64,000 nt of DNA from contig NZ_SOEB01000011.1 of the NCBI RefSeq assembly GCF_004365965.1, positions 62,001-126,000 on the forward strand, written 5' to 3'. Under the pieces are notes generated by a model. The model saw nothing but the letters and a program-made list of their open reading frames with translations, was not told the origin of the DNA and ran no database searches. Both the position numbers and the translations under genes were made by a program. Shown here piece after piece: positions 37,644 through 46,369 of the stretch. Every line of letters begins with the position of its first letter. Position 1 is the stretch's first letter. Origin of the DNA: Rhodovulum visakhapatnamense (lineage in GTDB: Bacteria; Pseudomonadota; Alphaproteobacteria; Rhodobacterales; Rhodobacteraceae).

Positions 37644-39365
37644 TCAGATCGACTTGAGATATTCCAGCAGGGCGCGCTTGTCCGCCTCGCTCAGAGTCGT
37701 GCCGTAATCGTGGCCGCAGCGGCTGTTGCCGGAGCTGATCTGGTCGCAGCCGGTGGTCTCGATCACGTGGTCGAAGGCGGTCTGCCCGGCGGCCATGCCG
37801 ACCGCGTCGATGTCATAGGCAGGGCCGGGCGTGAAGGCGGCGGTACGCTCGGCGGGCGGGGTCAGCAGATCGCGCAGCGTGGGGACCGAGCCGTTATGCA
37901 GATAGGGCGCGGCCGCCCAGATCCCGTCCAGCACCCGGGATTCGTAGGCGCAGGCCGGGGCCGCCGTTTCAAGCGTGACGCCATCCGGTCCGCTGGTCGG
38001 GAAGGCGCCGCGCAGGTCGTCGAACCTGCCCATGAAGTCCTCATCGGTCGCAAGATCGGCGTGGGCCGCCGAGGCGAGGTCGCCGGTCGCGCGAAAACCG
38101 GTCGCGTGCTGGATGATCGCCCCGATCACCGACAGCCCGAGCAGGTCGAAGGCGGCGGCCTCGGCGCCAAGCGTCTTGCCCGACAGCGGCACCTTGGCGC
38201 CTTCCAGCACGCCGGTCTTGGCGGTGCGGGTCAGGATCTCGCATTCGCGTTCGTCGGTGCCCGCAGGCAGGATCGGCGTGGCCCAGGTCGAATGGAAGAT
38301 CGACCGGAACGCGCCCTGTTTCTTGCCATGGCACTCGACGCAGCCGCCCTGGTCGGTTGCGCGGTCGAAGACGGTGCGGCCCTGTTCGGCCAGATCCTCG
38401 TCCAGCGCCCAGGGCCAGCGCGGCGCGCCGATCTTCCAGATCGCGTCCTCAAGCGATTTCAGCCCCTCCCAGTTCGCCGAATTGTCGGTGACATAGTCGC
38501 GGTCGAACAGAAGCCCGGGCTTGGCCGTCGGGTGGAACTCGCCGAAGACGCCATAAACCTCGCCCAGATTGCGGGCGAGCCCCAGAAGGTCGTTGCCATT
38601 TTCGGCAAAGCCGGGCCATTGGGTCATGTCCTGGCGCGCCGCGTTCCACAGGAACGGATAGCGCGTGGGCGCATTGGCGATCAGGATGTTCTCGGGGATC
38701 AGATAGGCGTCTTCGGGCGCCCCGAGATCGAGCCCGGTCAACCGGTTGAAGATCATCGACACGGCATCCAGCCGGGCCGGACCCCAGGCCGGATCGGGCA
38801 GCGAGCGGGCGACGAGGGTGTGGAACCGCTTGCTCCAGGTCTCGACCTCGGCGCGCAGGTCGGCGCGATCGCCCGCACCGCCCGCCACCTTGTCGGCAAA
38901 GGCGTCGAAGGCCGCGTCATCGGCCAGAACCGCCAGCACCGCGGCATCGAGATCCGCGAGGAAGCTCTGGAAATCGACGATGGCCGGGCCGCCGTCGATC
39001 CGGTAAGCGGTGCCGCCGACCTCGATCTGGCGGGTATGGCAGGCGGCACAGGTCATGCCGATGGCGGTGCCGTCCGCGCTTTCGTTGGTGGTGAAGCCGA
39101 CCGGCAGGCTCGTGTCGTCGTCGCGGTCGGGCATCGGCAGATAGCCATAGCGCGCCAGACTGTCCGCCAGGAACGGCGTCCCGTCGGGCCCGGTCAGCGC
39201 CTGCATCCAGGCCAGCGGCATGATCCGCGAGCCCTGATCCTGGGTGAAGAAGGCCGAGCGCAGCGCGCCGGTCCAGCTGTCGCCCTGATCGACATAGACG
39301 GTCTGGGCCCCGAGGGGCGCGGCGACGGATAGCAAGAAAGCGGAAAAGACGGATCGAGCAAGCAT
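37644..39365 (-). CDS. RoxA-like dihaem cytochrome c
   Basis: 573-residue exported protein. Signal peptide about 1-20 ('MLARSVFSAFLLSVAAPLGA'). Two c-type haem attachment sites are present: CAACH at about 106-110 and CVECH at about 342-346. Their spacing, and the regions 'RYPFLWNAARQDMTQWPGFAENGND' and 'GVFGEFHPT', resemble the RoxA/RoxB and dihaem cytochrome-c-peroxidase-like group. True RoxA cleaves polyisoprene; the substrate here is unknown, and a peroxidase-like function is equally possible. A GGGAGG ribosome-binding site precedes the ATG at 39365. Confidence 0.84.
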   Translation of the reverse strand: MLARSVFSAFLLSVAAPLGAQTVYVDQGDSWTGALRSAFFTQDQGSRIMPLAWMQALTGPDGTPFLADSLARYGYLPMPDRDDDTSLPVGFTTNESADGTAIGMTCAACHTRQIEVGGTAYRIDGGPAIVDFQSFLADLDAAVLAVLADDAAFDAFADKVAGGAGDRADLRAEVETWSKRFHTLVARSLPDPAWGPARLDAVSMIFNRLTGLDLGAPEDAYLIPENILIANAPTRYPFLWNAARQDMTQWPGFAENGNDLLGLARNLGEVYGVFGEFHPTAKPGLLFDRDYVTDNSANWEGLKSLEDAIWKIGAPRWPWALDEDLAEQGRTVFDRATDQGGCVECHGKKQGAFRSIFHSTWATPILPAGTDERECEILTRTAKTGVLEGAKVPLSGKTLGAEAAAFDLLGLSVIGAIIQHATGFRATGDLASAAHADLATDEDFMGRFDDLRGAFPTSGPDGVTLETAAPACAYESRVLDGIWAAAPYLHNGSVPTLRDLLTPPAERTAAFTPGPAYDIDAVGMAAGQTAFDHVIETTGCDQISSGNSRCGHDYGTTLSEADKRALLEYLKSI

Positions 39366-39469
39366 TTGGTCCTCCCAAGGTTGAATGCCTTCGATCCTCT
39401 CATTCCTTGCGTGTGGTTTCCACAAGTTTCCGTAACGTCAAGAGTGGCACCGTCGGGCCGGGCCTTGCG

Positions 39470-41254
39470 TCAGGGGGCGGCGGTCCCGGCCCCGTGCCGG
39501 GCGCTGCCCGGTTCGGCGACGATCTGCACCACCCGGCCGAAGACCGGCGAGGGCGTGGCCCCGTCGCCGATGCCCAGCACCCCAAGCCGCGCCAGCCGCC
39601 CCTGCAACAGCGCCTCGATCCGGGTCAGCGCCTCCGGGTCGAGCTGGTCCAGCACATCGTCCATCACCAGCCAGTCGGGACAGCGCAGCAAGGCCCGGGC
39701 GAAGACCAGACACTGCTTGTCGCTCTGGCCCAGCAGCTGGTCCCAGCGCCCCGACTCGCCCAGCGCGGCGGACAGATGCCCAAGCCCCACCGCGTCGAGC
39801 GCCGCCACCATCTGGTCATGGCCATAACGCTCGGCCGGTTCGGGGTAGCACAGCGCCAGATCGAGCCGCCCCGGCGGCACATAGGCCCGCGTCGGCAGGT
39901 ACATCACCCGATCGGGCGGGGGCATCGCGATGTGGCCCTCGGCGCGGGTCCAGAGCCCGGCCAGCGTGTCGAAAAGAAGCGTCTTGCCCGAGCCCGAGCC
40001 GCCATGCAGCAGCACCCTCTCGCCGGGGCCGACGATCACCTCGGGCGGATCGAGCCGGACCCCAACCTGCGGGGTCACGACATGGAGCCCCGCGATCTCG
40101 ATCCGGCCCGCGTCCTCGCGCCGGTCGATCCGCGGCCCGGCCGCTTCGGCCGCGGCTTCGGCGCGGTCGACCGCCAGCACCGCGCGGTGAAAGCTCGTGA
40201 CCCGGAACAGCGTCGCGCGCCAGGTCGCGATCACGGCGAAATTGCTGACGAACCAGCGCAGCGATCCCTGCACCTGGGTGAAGGCGCCCGCCACCATCAT
40301 CAGCTCGCCGATGCTCATGTCCGAGGTGAAGTAGAAGGGCGCGGCCACCAGGATCGGGGCGACGAGCGTGAACCAGCCATAGCCCGCCGTCACCCAGGTC
40401 AGGTTGGCGGTGGCCAGGATCACCGCCTCGACGATGCCGACGACGCCCGCGAAGCTGGTCTCGATCCGCGAAGTTTCGGCCCGCTCGCCGCGTTCGAGCG
40501 CGATCCGCCCCGCGGCCTCGCTGATCCGGACCAGATCGAAGCGCAAGACCGCCTCGCGGGCGGATTCCTCGGCCCGAAGCGCCACCAGCGGCCGGCCGAC
40601 GCGCCAGCTGAGCCAGGAGGCCGCGACCGCGTAGAACAGCGCGCACCAGACCATGAATCCGGGGATTTCATGGCTTTGGCCGCCGAAGCTCAGGCTGAAC
40701 CCCTCGGATTTCCGCCAGAGCACGCCGATGAACGACCCCAGAAGCAGCGTCGCCTGAAACAGCCCGATCCCCAGCGCCGCGCTGAGATCGGCCAGCTGGT
40801 CGACATCGGCCTGCAATCGCTGATCGGGGTTCTCGCCGATCTTGCCCGCCCGCGACAGCCTCAGCGCGCGGCCCGGCGCCATCCAGTCGCGCACCAGCGC
40901 CCGGAACAGCCCGCGCCTCAGCGTCAGCTTCATGGTCTGGTCCAGCCAGAGCTGGCTGACATTCAGCACCAGAAGGACGCCCGCCAGCACCGCGAAGACC
41001 CCAAGCTGGGTCACGAAGGCCGCCATGTCCTTGCGGGTGAGGGCGTCGTAGAAGGGCTCGTTCCAGGCGTTCAGCCGGATCTGCATATAGGCGGTCAGCC
41101 CGATCACGCCGACCAGCGCCGCCACCAGAAGCGCCGCCCGTCGCCCGAAGCCCGAGCTGCGGAAAAGGCCCAGCGTGTCGCGGATCTGGGCGCCCAGCCG
41201 CGCGGGCGGGGCTGTCGTCCCGGTCCGCTCAGCCAAGATCCTGCGCCCGTCCAT
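39470..41254 (-). CDS. SbmA/BacA-like ABC protein with degenerate ATPase domain
   Basis: 594-residue fused permease-ATPase related to the transporter at 35.2-37.2 kb. The membrane domain (about 30-340) has the SbmA-type 'LNAWNEPFYDALTRKDMAAF' and 'NPDQRLQADVDQLADLS'. The ATPase domain (about 370-590) keeps Walker A 'GGSGSGKTLLFDTLAGLW'. But the signature is 'LLGQSDKQCLVFARALL' instead of LSGGQ, Walker B reads 'WLVMDDVLDQLDP' with Asp for the catalytic Glu, and no H-loop His is seen ('GVLGIGDGAT'). The frame is intact. The next gene downstream in the cobQ direction lies 115 bases away on the same strand. Confidence 0.82.
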   Translation of the reverse strand: MDGRRILAERTGTTAPPARLGAQIRDTLGLFRSSGFGRRAALLVAALVGVIGLTAYMQIRLNAWNEPFYDALTRKDMAAFVTQLGVFAVLAGVLLVLNVSQLWLDQTMKLTLRRGLFRALVRDWMAPGRALRLSRAGKIGENPDQRLQADVDQLADLSAALGIGLFQATLLLGSFIGVLWRKSEGFSLSFGGQSHEIPGFMVWCALFYAVAASWLSWRVGRPLVALRAEESAREAVLRFDLVRISEAAGRIALERGERAETSRIETSFAGVVGIVEAVILATANLTWVTAGYGWFTLVAPILVAAPFYFTSDMSIGELMMVAGAFTQVQGSLRWFVSNFAVIATWRATLFRVTSFHRAVLAVDRAEAAAEAAGPRIDRREDAGRIEIAGLHVVTPQVGVRLDPPEVIVGPGERVLLHGGSGSGKTLLFDTLAGLWTRAEGHIAMPPPDRVMYLPTRAYVPPGRLDLALCYPEPAERYGHDQMVAALDAVGLGHLSAALGESGRWDQLLGQSDKQCLVFARALLRCPDWLVMDDVLDQLDPEALTRIEALLQGRLARLGVLGIGDGATPSPVFGRVVQIVAEPGSARHGAGTAAP

Positions 41255-41368
41255 GGGGGGGCTTGCTCACCTGCGATCTCCTCTGGGTCGGGTCCGCTCG
41301 TGCCCTTTCCGATACGGGCGGCGGCCGGGGTTCGCAAGCGTCGGCCACGTCCGGCGGGCGCCGGGGGC

Positions 41369-42820
41369 TCAGCGTGCCAGCGCCAGCAGCGCGTCGAGGT
41401 CCAGATCGGCCTCGATCTCGTCGGCCAGCCGGTCGAGCGCGGCCTCGACCCGGTCAGGGCCAGCCTCGGCGGCGGTCGCGCCCATCGCGGCAAGCCAGGC
41501 CGCGCGGAACCCGTCGGCGCCGAACAGCCCGTGCACATGGCTGCCCCGGACGCGGCCATCGGCCGAGACCGCGCCTTCGGGCTGGCCGTCAAGCCGCAGC
41601 CAGGGCCGGTCGGTTCCCGGCCCCGAGACGCGCCCGGCATGGATCTCGTAGCCGGTGACGCGGGTGCCGCTGAGCGTGTCCCGGGCATCGACCGCCACGA
41701 GCCGCTTGTCGCCGGTCATCACCGTCTCGATATCCAGAAGCCCGAGCCCCGGTGTTTCGCCAGGCGGTCCCTCGATGCCTTCGGGGTCGCGCACGACGCG
41801 GCCCAGCATCTGATAGCCCGCGCACAGCCCCAGCACATGCCCGCCCCGGCGCAGATGGGCGCGGATGTCGATGTCCCAGCCCTCGGCCCGAAGCGCCTCG
41901 AGCGCGGGCCGTGTGGTCTTGGACCCCAGCAGGATCACCGCATCCGCATCGCCCGGCACCGGCTGGCCGGGTTTCAGCCAGCGCAGGTCTACCTCAGGTT
42001 CGGCTGCCAGCGGGTCGAGATCGTCGAAATTGGCGATCCGGGGCAGTTCGGGCACCGCGATCACCAGCCGACCGGCACGGCCATCGCGCCGCCCAAGACC
42101 CAGCGAATCCTCCTCGGGCAAGGCGCGCGCGGCCTCGGACCAGCGCAAAAGCCCCAGCACCGGCCAGCCCGTTTCGGCGCGGATCTCGGCGGCGGCAGGG
42201 GCGAAGACGGCCGGATCGCCGCGGAACTTGGTCACGATGACGCCCGCGACCCGCGCCCGTTCGGCCTCGGTCCAGAGCCGGTGATGCCCGGTCACGGCCG
42301 CGGTCACGCCGCCGCGGGACTCGTCGCCCAGCAGGACCACGGGCAGGTCGGCGGCCTCGGCAAGGCCCATGTTCGAGATGTCCTGCGGGCGCAGATAGCG
42401 TTCGGCCCCGCTGCCCGCGCCCTCGATCAGCACCAGATCATGGGACGCCGACAGCCGGTTCAGGCTGGCCACGACCTCGGACCTCAAGGTCGGTTTGAGC
42501 GCCTGATAGGCGCTGGCCGACTGCCGCCCCAGCACGCGGCCGCGCAGCACCACCTGACAGTCGATATCGGTTTCGGGCTTCAGCAGCACCGGGTTCATGT
42601 CGACCGACAGGGGCACGCCCGCCGCGCGGGCCTGCAGCGCCTGTGCCCGGCCGATCTCGCCGCCATCCGCCGTCACGGCGGCATTGTTCGACATGTTCTG
42701 CGCCTTGAAGGGCGCGACGGTCAGACCGCGCCGGGCATAGGCGCGGGCGAGCCCCGCGACCAGCAGGCTCTTGCCCACGTCCGAGCCGGTGCCCAGAACC
42801 ATGAGGCGCCGGGCGGTCAT
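41369..42820 (-). CDS. cobQ: Cobyric acid synthase (copy 1)
   Basis: 483-residue glutamine-dependent amidotransferase that amidates side chains b, d, e and g of adenosylcobyrinic acid a,c-diamide. P-loop 'GTGSDVGKSLLVAGLAR' (about 10-26), 'VAPFKAQNMSNNAA' (about 36-49) and 'DIDCQVVLRG' form the ATP domain. The C-terminal glutaminase domain has 'GHVLGLCAGYQMLG' with the catalytic Cys and 'SHVHGLFGADGFR' with the catalytic His. Both domains are complete. It overlaps the stop of the second cobQ by 4 bases. Confidence 0.95.
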   Translation of the reverse strand: MTARRLMVLGTGSDVGKSLLVAGLARAYARRGLTVAPFKAQNMSNNAAVTADGGEIGRAQALQARAAGVPLSVDMNPVLLKPETDIDCQVVLRGRVLGRQSASAYQALKPTLRSEVVASLNRLSASHDLVLIEGAGSGAERYLRPQDISNMGLAEAADLPVVLLGDESRGGVTAAVTGHHRLWTEAERARVAGVIVTKFRGDPAVFAPAAAEIRAETGWPVLGLLRWSEAARALPEEDSLGLGRRDGRAGRLVIAVPELPRIANFDDLDPLAAEPEVDLRWLKPGQPVPGDADAVILLGSKTTRPALEALRAEGWDIDIRAHLRRGGHVLGLCAGYQMLGRVVRDPEGIEGPPGETPGLGLLDIETVMTGDKRLVAVDARDTLSGTRVTGYEIHAGRVSGPGTDRPWLRLDGQPEGAVSADGRVRGSHVHGLFGADGFRAAWLAAMGATAAEAGPDRVEAALDRLADEIEADLDLDALLALAR

Positions 42821-44415
42821 CGGGCCAGCGTCAGCAGGGCATCGAGATCGAGATCGCTCTCGAGCTGGTCGGCCAGCGCCTCCAGCGTGGCCTCGATCCG
42901 GGCGGCATGGTCAAGCCCCGAGGCGCGGCCGCCCATCGCCGTCAGCCAGTGCCGCCGGAACCCGTCGGCGCCGAAGATCCCGTGCACATAGCCGCCCATC
43001 ACCCGTCCGTCGGCCGACAGCGCGCCTTCGGGTCGGCCGTTCAGCATCATCCAGGGCCGCTCGAGGCCCGGACCGCGGGTCACGCCCATATGCATCTCGT
43101 AGCCGGTGACCCGGGCGCCGCTGACGGTGTCGAGGGCCGCGACCTCGGCCAGGCGCTTTTCGGGGCCGATTTCGGTCTCGATGTCGAGAAGCCCCAGCCC
43201 CGGCGTCTCGCCCGGCGGGCCTTCGAGGCCCTGCGGGTCGCGCACGGTGCGGCCCAGCATCTGGAACCCCGCGCAGATGCCCACGACCCGCCCGCCGCGG
43301 CGCAGATGCGCCTGAATGTCGATGTCCCAGCCGTTGGCGCGGATCGAGTCGAGCGCGGGCCGTGTGGTCTTCGAGCCCGGCAGCAGCACGACATCGGCCT
43401 CGGCCGGAATGGGCTCGCCGGGCCGGACCCAGCGCAGATCGACGCCCGGTTCGGCCGACAGCGGGTCGAGATCGTCGAAATTGGCCATCCGCGCGATATG
43501 GGGCACCGCGATCACCAGCCCCTGCCCGGTGCCCGAAGCGGGCCGTTCCAGCGCCAGCGCATCCTCGGCGGGCAGGCGCGAGGCCGCGTCGAACCAGCGC
43601 GCGACCCCCAGAAGCGGCCAGCCGGTGATCTCGGTGATGCTGCGGCAGGCTGGATCGTAAAGCGAGAAATAGCCGCGGAACTTGTTCACCAGAAAGCCCG
43701 CGACACGCGCCCGCTCGGGCTCGGTATGCAGCAGCCACGAGCCCACGACGGCGGCCATGGCCCCGCCCCGGTCGTTGTCGGTGACCAGCACCACCGGCAG
43801 GTCGGCGGCCTCGGCAAAGCGCATGTTGGCGATGTCGCTTTTGCGCAGATAGGTCTCGGTGCCCGAGCCCGCGCCCTCGACCAGCACCAGATCGGCCTCG
43901 GCGGCGATGCGGTTGAAGCTGTCCATCACCGCGGGCAGGAGCTTCGGCTTGAGTTCGTGATAATGGCGCGCGGGCCAGTTCCCCAGCGCGCGTCCCCGCA
44001 GCACCACCTGCGAGCCGACCATGGCCTGAGGTTTCAGCAGCACCGGGTTCATGTGGATCGAGGGGGGCAGACCCGCCGCCCTTGCCTGCAGCGCCTGGGC
44101 CCGGCCGATCTCGCCCGGAGGGGCCACGCCATCGGGGCCGGGGGGCAGGTCGCTGTCGGCGGCGACAGCGGCGTTGTTCGACATGTTCTGCGCCTTGAAG
44201 GGCGCCACCTTCACGCCGCGCCGCGCATAGGCGCGGCAGAGCCCGGCGACCAGCAGGCTCTTGCCCACATCCGAACTGGTGCCCTGGAACATCAGTGCCT
44301 TCGCCCGGCGCGGCGGGGCCGGGTCGAGCATCGGCACCGAGATCTCCGGCATCGGCGGCGCGGCATCGTCGGGGGGCAGGTCGGAAGGCGGGCTCGGGGT
44401 CCTGTGGGATGTCAT
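42817..44415 (-). CDS. cobQ: Cobyric acid synthase (copy 2)
   Basis: 532-residue paralogue directly upstream of the first copy. 'GTSSDVGKSLLVAGLCRAYARRGVKVAPFKAQNMSNNAAVAA' is near-identical to the other gene's P-loop region, and the glutaminase residues are present in 'GRVVGICAGFQMLG' and 'GYVHGIFGADGFR'. It differs by a Pro-rich N-terminal extension (about 40 residues from the ATG at 44415, which has AGGAG upstream) and a short insertion 'DSDLPPGPDGVAPP' after about residue 85. Both copies look catalytically complete. Confidence 0.92.
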   Translation of the reverse strand: MTSHRTPSPPSDLPPDDAAPPMPEISVPMLDPAPPRRAKALMFQGTSSDVGKSLLVAGLCRAYARRGVKVAPFKAQNMSNNAAVAADSDLPPGPDGVAPPGEIGRAQALQARAAGLPPSIHMNPVLLKPQAMVGSQVVLRGRALGNWPARHYHELKPKLLPAVMDSFNRIAAEADLVLVEGAGSGTETYLRKSDIANMRFAEAADLPVVLVTDNDRGGAMAAVVGSWLLHTEPERARVAGFLVNKFRGYFSLYDPACRSITEITGWPLLGVARWFDAASRLPAEDALALERPASGTGQGLVIAVPHIARMANFDDLDPLSAEPGVDLRWVRPGEPIPAEADVVLLPGSKTTRPALDSIRANGWDIDIQAHLRRGGRVVGICAGFQMLGRTVRDPQGLEGPPGETPGLGLLDIETEIGPEKRLAEVAALDTVSGARVTGYEMHMGVTRGPGLERPWMMLNGRPEGALSADGRVMGGYVHGIFGADGFRRHWLTAMGGRASGLDHAARIEATLEALADQLESDLDLDALLTLAR

Positions 44416-44476
44416 CGGGGCTCCTGCGGCGTTCGGCAGGGGTGTCGGACGGGGCTTTCCGGATGTCAAGCGCGGC

Positions 44477-45109
44477 TCAGAACTCGACCCCCGGCTGGCC
44501 CTTGATGCCCGACCGGAACGGATGCTTGACCAGCGTCATCTCGGTGACCAGATCGGCGGCCTCGATCAGCGCCTCGGGGGCGTTCCGGCCGGTCAGCACG
44601 ACATGGGTCAAAGGCGGCTTCTCGGCCTGCAGGAAGGCCACAACCTCGGCCGGATCCAGATAGCCGTAGCGCAGCGCGATGTTGATCTCGTCCAGCAGCA
44701 CCATGCGGATCGCGGGATCGCGGATCAGCTCTTTGGCCTTCTCCCAGCCCTTTTCGGCCGCCGCGATGTCGCGGGCGCGGTCCTGGGTTTCCCAGGTAAA
44801 GCCCTCGCCCATCGCATGGAACTGGCAGAGATCGCCGAAATGCGAGGTCAGAAGCCGCCGCTCGCCGGTGTCCCAGGCGCCCTTGACGAACTGGACGACG
44901 GCGCAGGGCATCTGATGGGCGATGCAGCGCAGGATCATCCCGAACCCCGCCGAGGACTTGCCCTTGCCGGTACCGGTATGCACGAGAATCAGCCCCTTCT
45001 CGCCGCTCTTGCCGGCCATGATCTTGTCGCGCGCGGCCTTCTTCCTGGCCATCTTGCTGGCATGGCGGGCGTCGTCGGCAGCGGTATCGGGGACGGTCTC
45101 GTCGGTCAT
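44477..45109 (-). CDS. cobO: Cob(I)yrinic acid a,c-diamide adenosyltransferase
   Basis: 210-residue CobO/BtuR-type adenosyltransferase that adds the 5'-deoxyadenosyl ligand to cobalt. P-loop 'VHTGTGKGKSSAGFGMILR' (about 43-61), 'VVQFVKGAWDTGERRLL' (about 70-86) and 'DEINIALRYGYLD' (about 142-154) are characteristic, as is the C-terminal 'VKHPFRSGIKGQPGVEF'. The ATG at 45109 has AAGGAG just upstream. It lies upstream of the cobQ pair on the same strand, 61 bases before the second copy. Confidence 0.95.
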   Translation of the reverse strand: MTDETVPDTAADDARHASKMARKKAARDKIMAGKSGEKGLILVHTGTGKGKSSAGFGMILRCIAHQMPCAVVQFVKGAWDTGERRLLTSHFGDLCQFHAMGEGFTWETQDRARDIAAAEKGWEKAKELIRDPAIRMVLLDEINIALRYGYLDPAEVVAFLQAEKPPLTHVVLTGRNAPEALIEAADLVTEMTLVKHPFRSGIKGQPGVEF

Positions 45110-45193
45110 GGGGGCTCCTTGCGCGTGTCGGGGACAGATTAGCGGGCGGGGCGGCCGCGTCAAACCCGCGCCGCGCCGCGGCGGTCGCGCCGA

Positions 45194-45222
45194 TTGACAA
45201 GGCCCGAGCCGCTTGCAATGAC
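45194..45222 (+). promoter_or_regulatory. Putative promoter of the cobalt-transport operon
   Basis: TTGACA at 45194-45199 with a 17-base spacer to AATGAC (45217-45222). The -10 is weak, but the same 'TTGACAAG...ATGAC' arrangement precedes the other cobalamin riboswitch, which supports it. Located just before the aptamer. Confidence 0.5.
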
Positions 45223-45227
45223 GGAGC

Positions 45228-45412
45228 CGTGACCGGTTCGCCCGGGCCCCAAGGGTCCGGACGTGAAATGGGAACGCGGTGCGCCCCCGCAAGGGGCAAG
45301 TCCGCGGCTGCCCCCGCAACTGTAAGCGGCGAGCACGGCTGAGAACGCCACTGGGGATGACCCCCGGGAAGGCCAGCCAAGCTGAGACCCGCGAGCCAGG
45401 AGACCTGCCGGC
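45228..45412 (+). promoter_or_regulatory. Cobalamin riboswitch upstream of cobalt transporter
   Basis: All core elements of the RF00174-type aptamer are visible in order: 'gggaacgcggtg', then 'gctgcccccgcaactgtaagcgg', 'gccactggg', 'cgggaaggc', and the B12 box 'agccaggagacctgcc' at 45394-45409. It faces the nikK-cbiM-nikL-cbiQ-cbiO genes. The 150 bases that follow contain a stem with CCGCC and GGCGG arms around an inner CCC-GCAA-GGG (about 45410-45440), a plausible expression platform. Adenosylcobalamin binding is expected to shut the operon off. Confidence 0.93.
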
Positions 45413-45564
45413 CGCCCGTTTTCCCGCAAGGGGAGGCGGTTTCCACCGGACGCCGGGGTGCGCGTCTGGCCCGGATCGGCTGCGTTGCGGCCCGTTCGAG
45501 CCTCTCCTCCCCTCGTCCTTTCACCCGCGGCCCGTCCGGCCGCTCTTGTTGAAAGGCAACGACC

Positions 45565-46359
45565 TTGATCTTCCACGGCAATCTCCTGACCGCCGCGCTG
45601 GCGCTGACCCTTGTTCCCGGGGTGGCCGCCGCGCATTTCCAGCTGGCCTATACCGAAGAAAGCCTGATCGACGCGCCCGGCGACGTTCCGGTCAAGCTGA
45701 TCTTCTGGCACCCGCAGGAAAGCGGCCCGGTCATGGACATGGGCGAACCGCTGGAATTCTACGCCATCCATCGCGGCGAAAAGATCGACCTTCACGCGAC
45801 GCTCAGCCAGACGGTCTTCCGCGGCCCGACGAACGAGGCCGTGGCCTGGGATGGCAGCCTGCCGGTCAAGCGGATGGGCGACTACGTGCTGGTGACGGTG
45901 CCCGCGCCCTATTACGAAGAGTCCGAGGACATCTATATCCAGCAGATCACCAAGACCTATCTCAATCGCGGCCAGATGCCGACCGACTGGGACAGCCCGC
46001 AGGGGCTGAAGACCGAGATCGTGCCGCTGGTCAAACCCTATAACGTCATCGCGGGATCGACCTTCACCGGGCGGGTGCTGTCGGCGGGCCAGCCTGTCGC
46101 GGGCGCCGAGATCGAGATCGAATACATGGCGGCCGAGCCCGACATGGCGACGGGCGCGCCCAAGCCCGCGACCGCCGGGCCGCTGCCGGGCGGCGCCATC
46201 GTCGCCGTGTCGGACGAGAACGGCTATTTCACCTTCGGCGTGCCCAAGGCGGGCTATTGGGGCTTTGCCGCGCTGGGCGTGGGCCCCGATACCGAACATG
46301 ACGGCAAGGAGCTCAGCCAGGATGCGGTGCTCTGGATCCGCGCCTTCGATCTGAAATAG
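45565..46359 (+). CDS. NikK-like DUF4198 periplasmic component of cobalt uptake
   Basis: 264-residue exported DUF4198 protein, the K component seen in KMLQO-type nickel/cobalt ECF transporters. A signal peptide (about 1-23) leaves a mature N-terminus beginning 'HFQLAYTEESLID', where the first His is suitable for metal binding. The domain includes 'GPLPGGAIVAVSDENGYFTFGVPKAGYWGFAAL' (about 208-240) of the DUF4198 family. The start is a TTG at 45565 with AAAGG upstream. It begins the operon behind the cobalamin riboswitch, so the metal is predicted to be cobalt. Confidence 0.84.
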   Translation: MIFHGNLLTAALALTLVPGVAAAHFQLAYTEESLIDAPGDVPVKLIFWHPQESGPVMDMGEPLEFYAIHRGEKIDLHATLSQTVFRGPTNEAVAWDGSLPVKRMGDYVLVTVPAPYYEESEDIYIQQITKTYLNRGQMPTDWDSPQGLKTEIVPLVKPYNVIAGSTFTGRVLSAGQPVAGAEIEIEYMAAEPDMATGAPKPATAGPLPGGAIVAVSDENGYFTFGVPKAGYWGFAALGVGPDTEHDGKELSQDAVLWIRAFDLK

Positions 46360-46369
46360 GGGCAGGCCC

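Noticed and set aside
39407-42991. 1194-residue plus-strand ORF across the ABC gene and cobQ
   Set aside because: Spans two genuine minus-strand genes and their gap; low-complexity translation.
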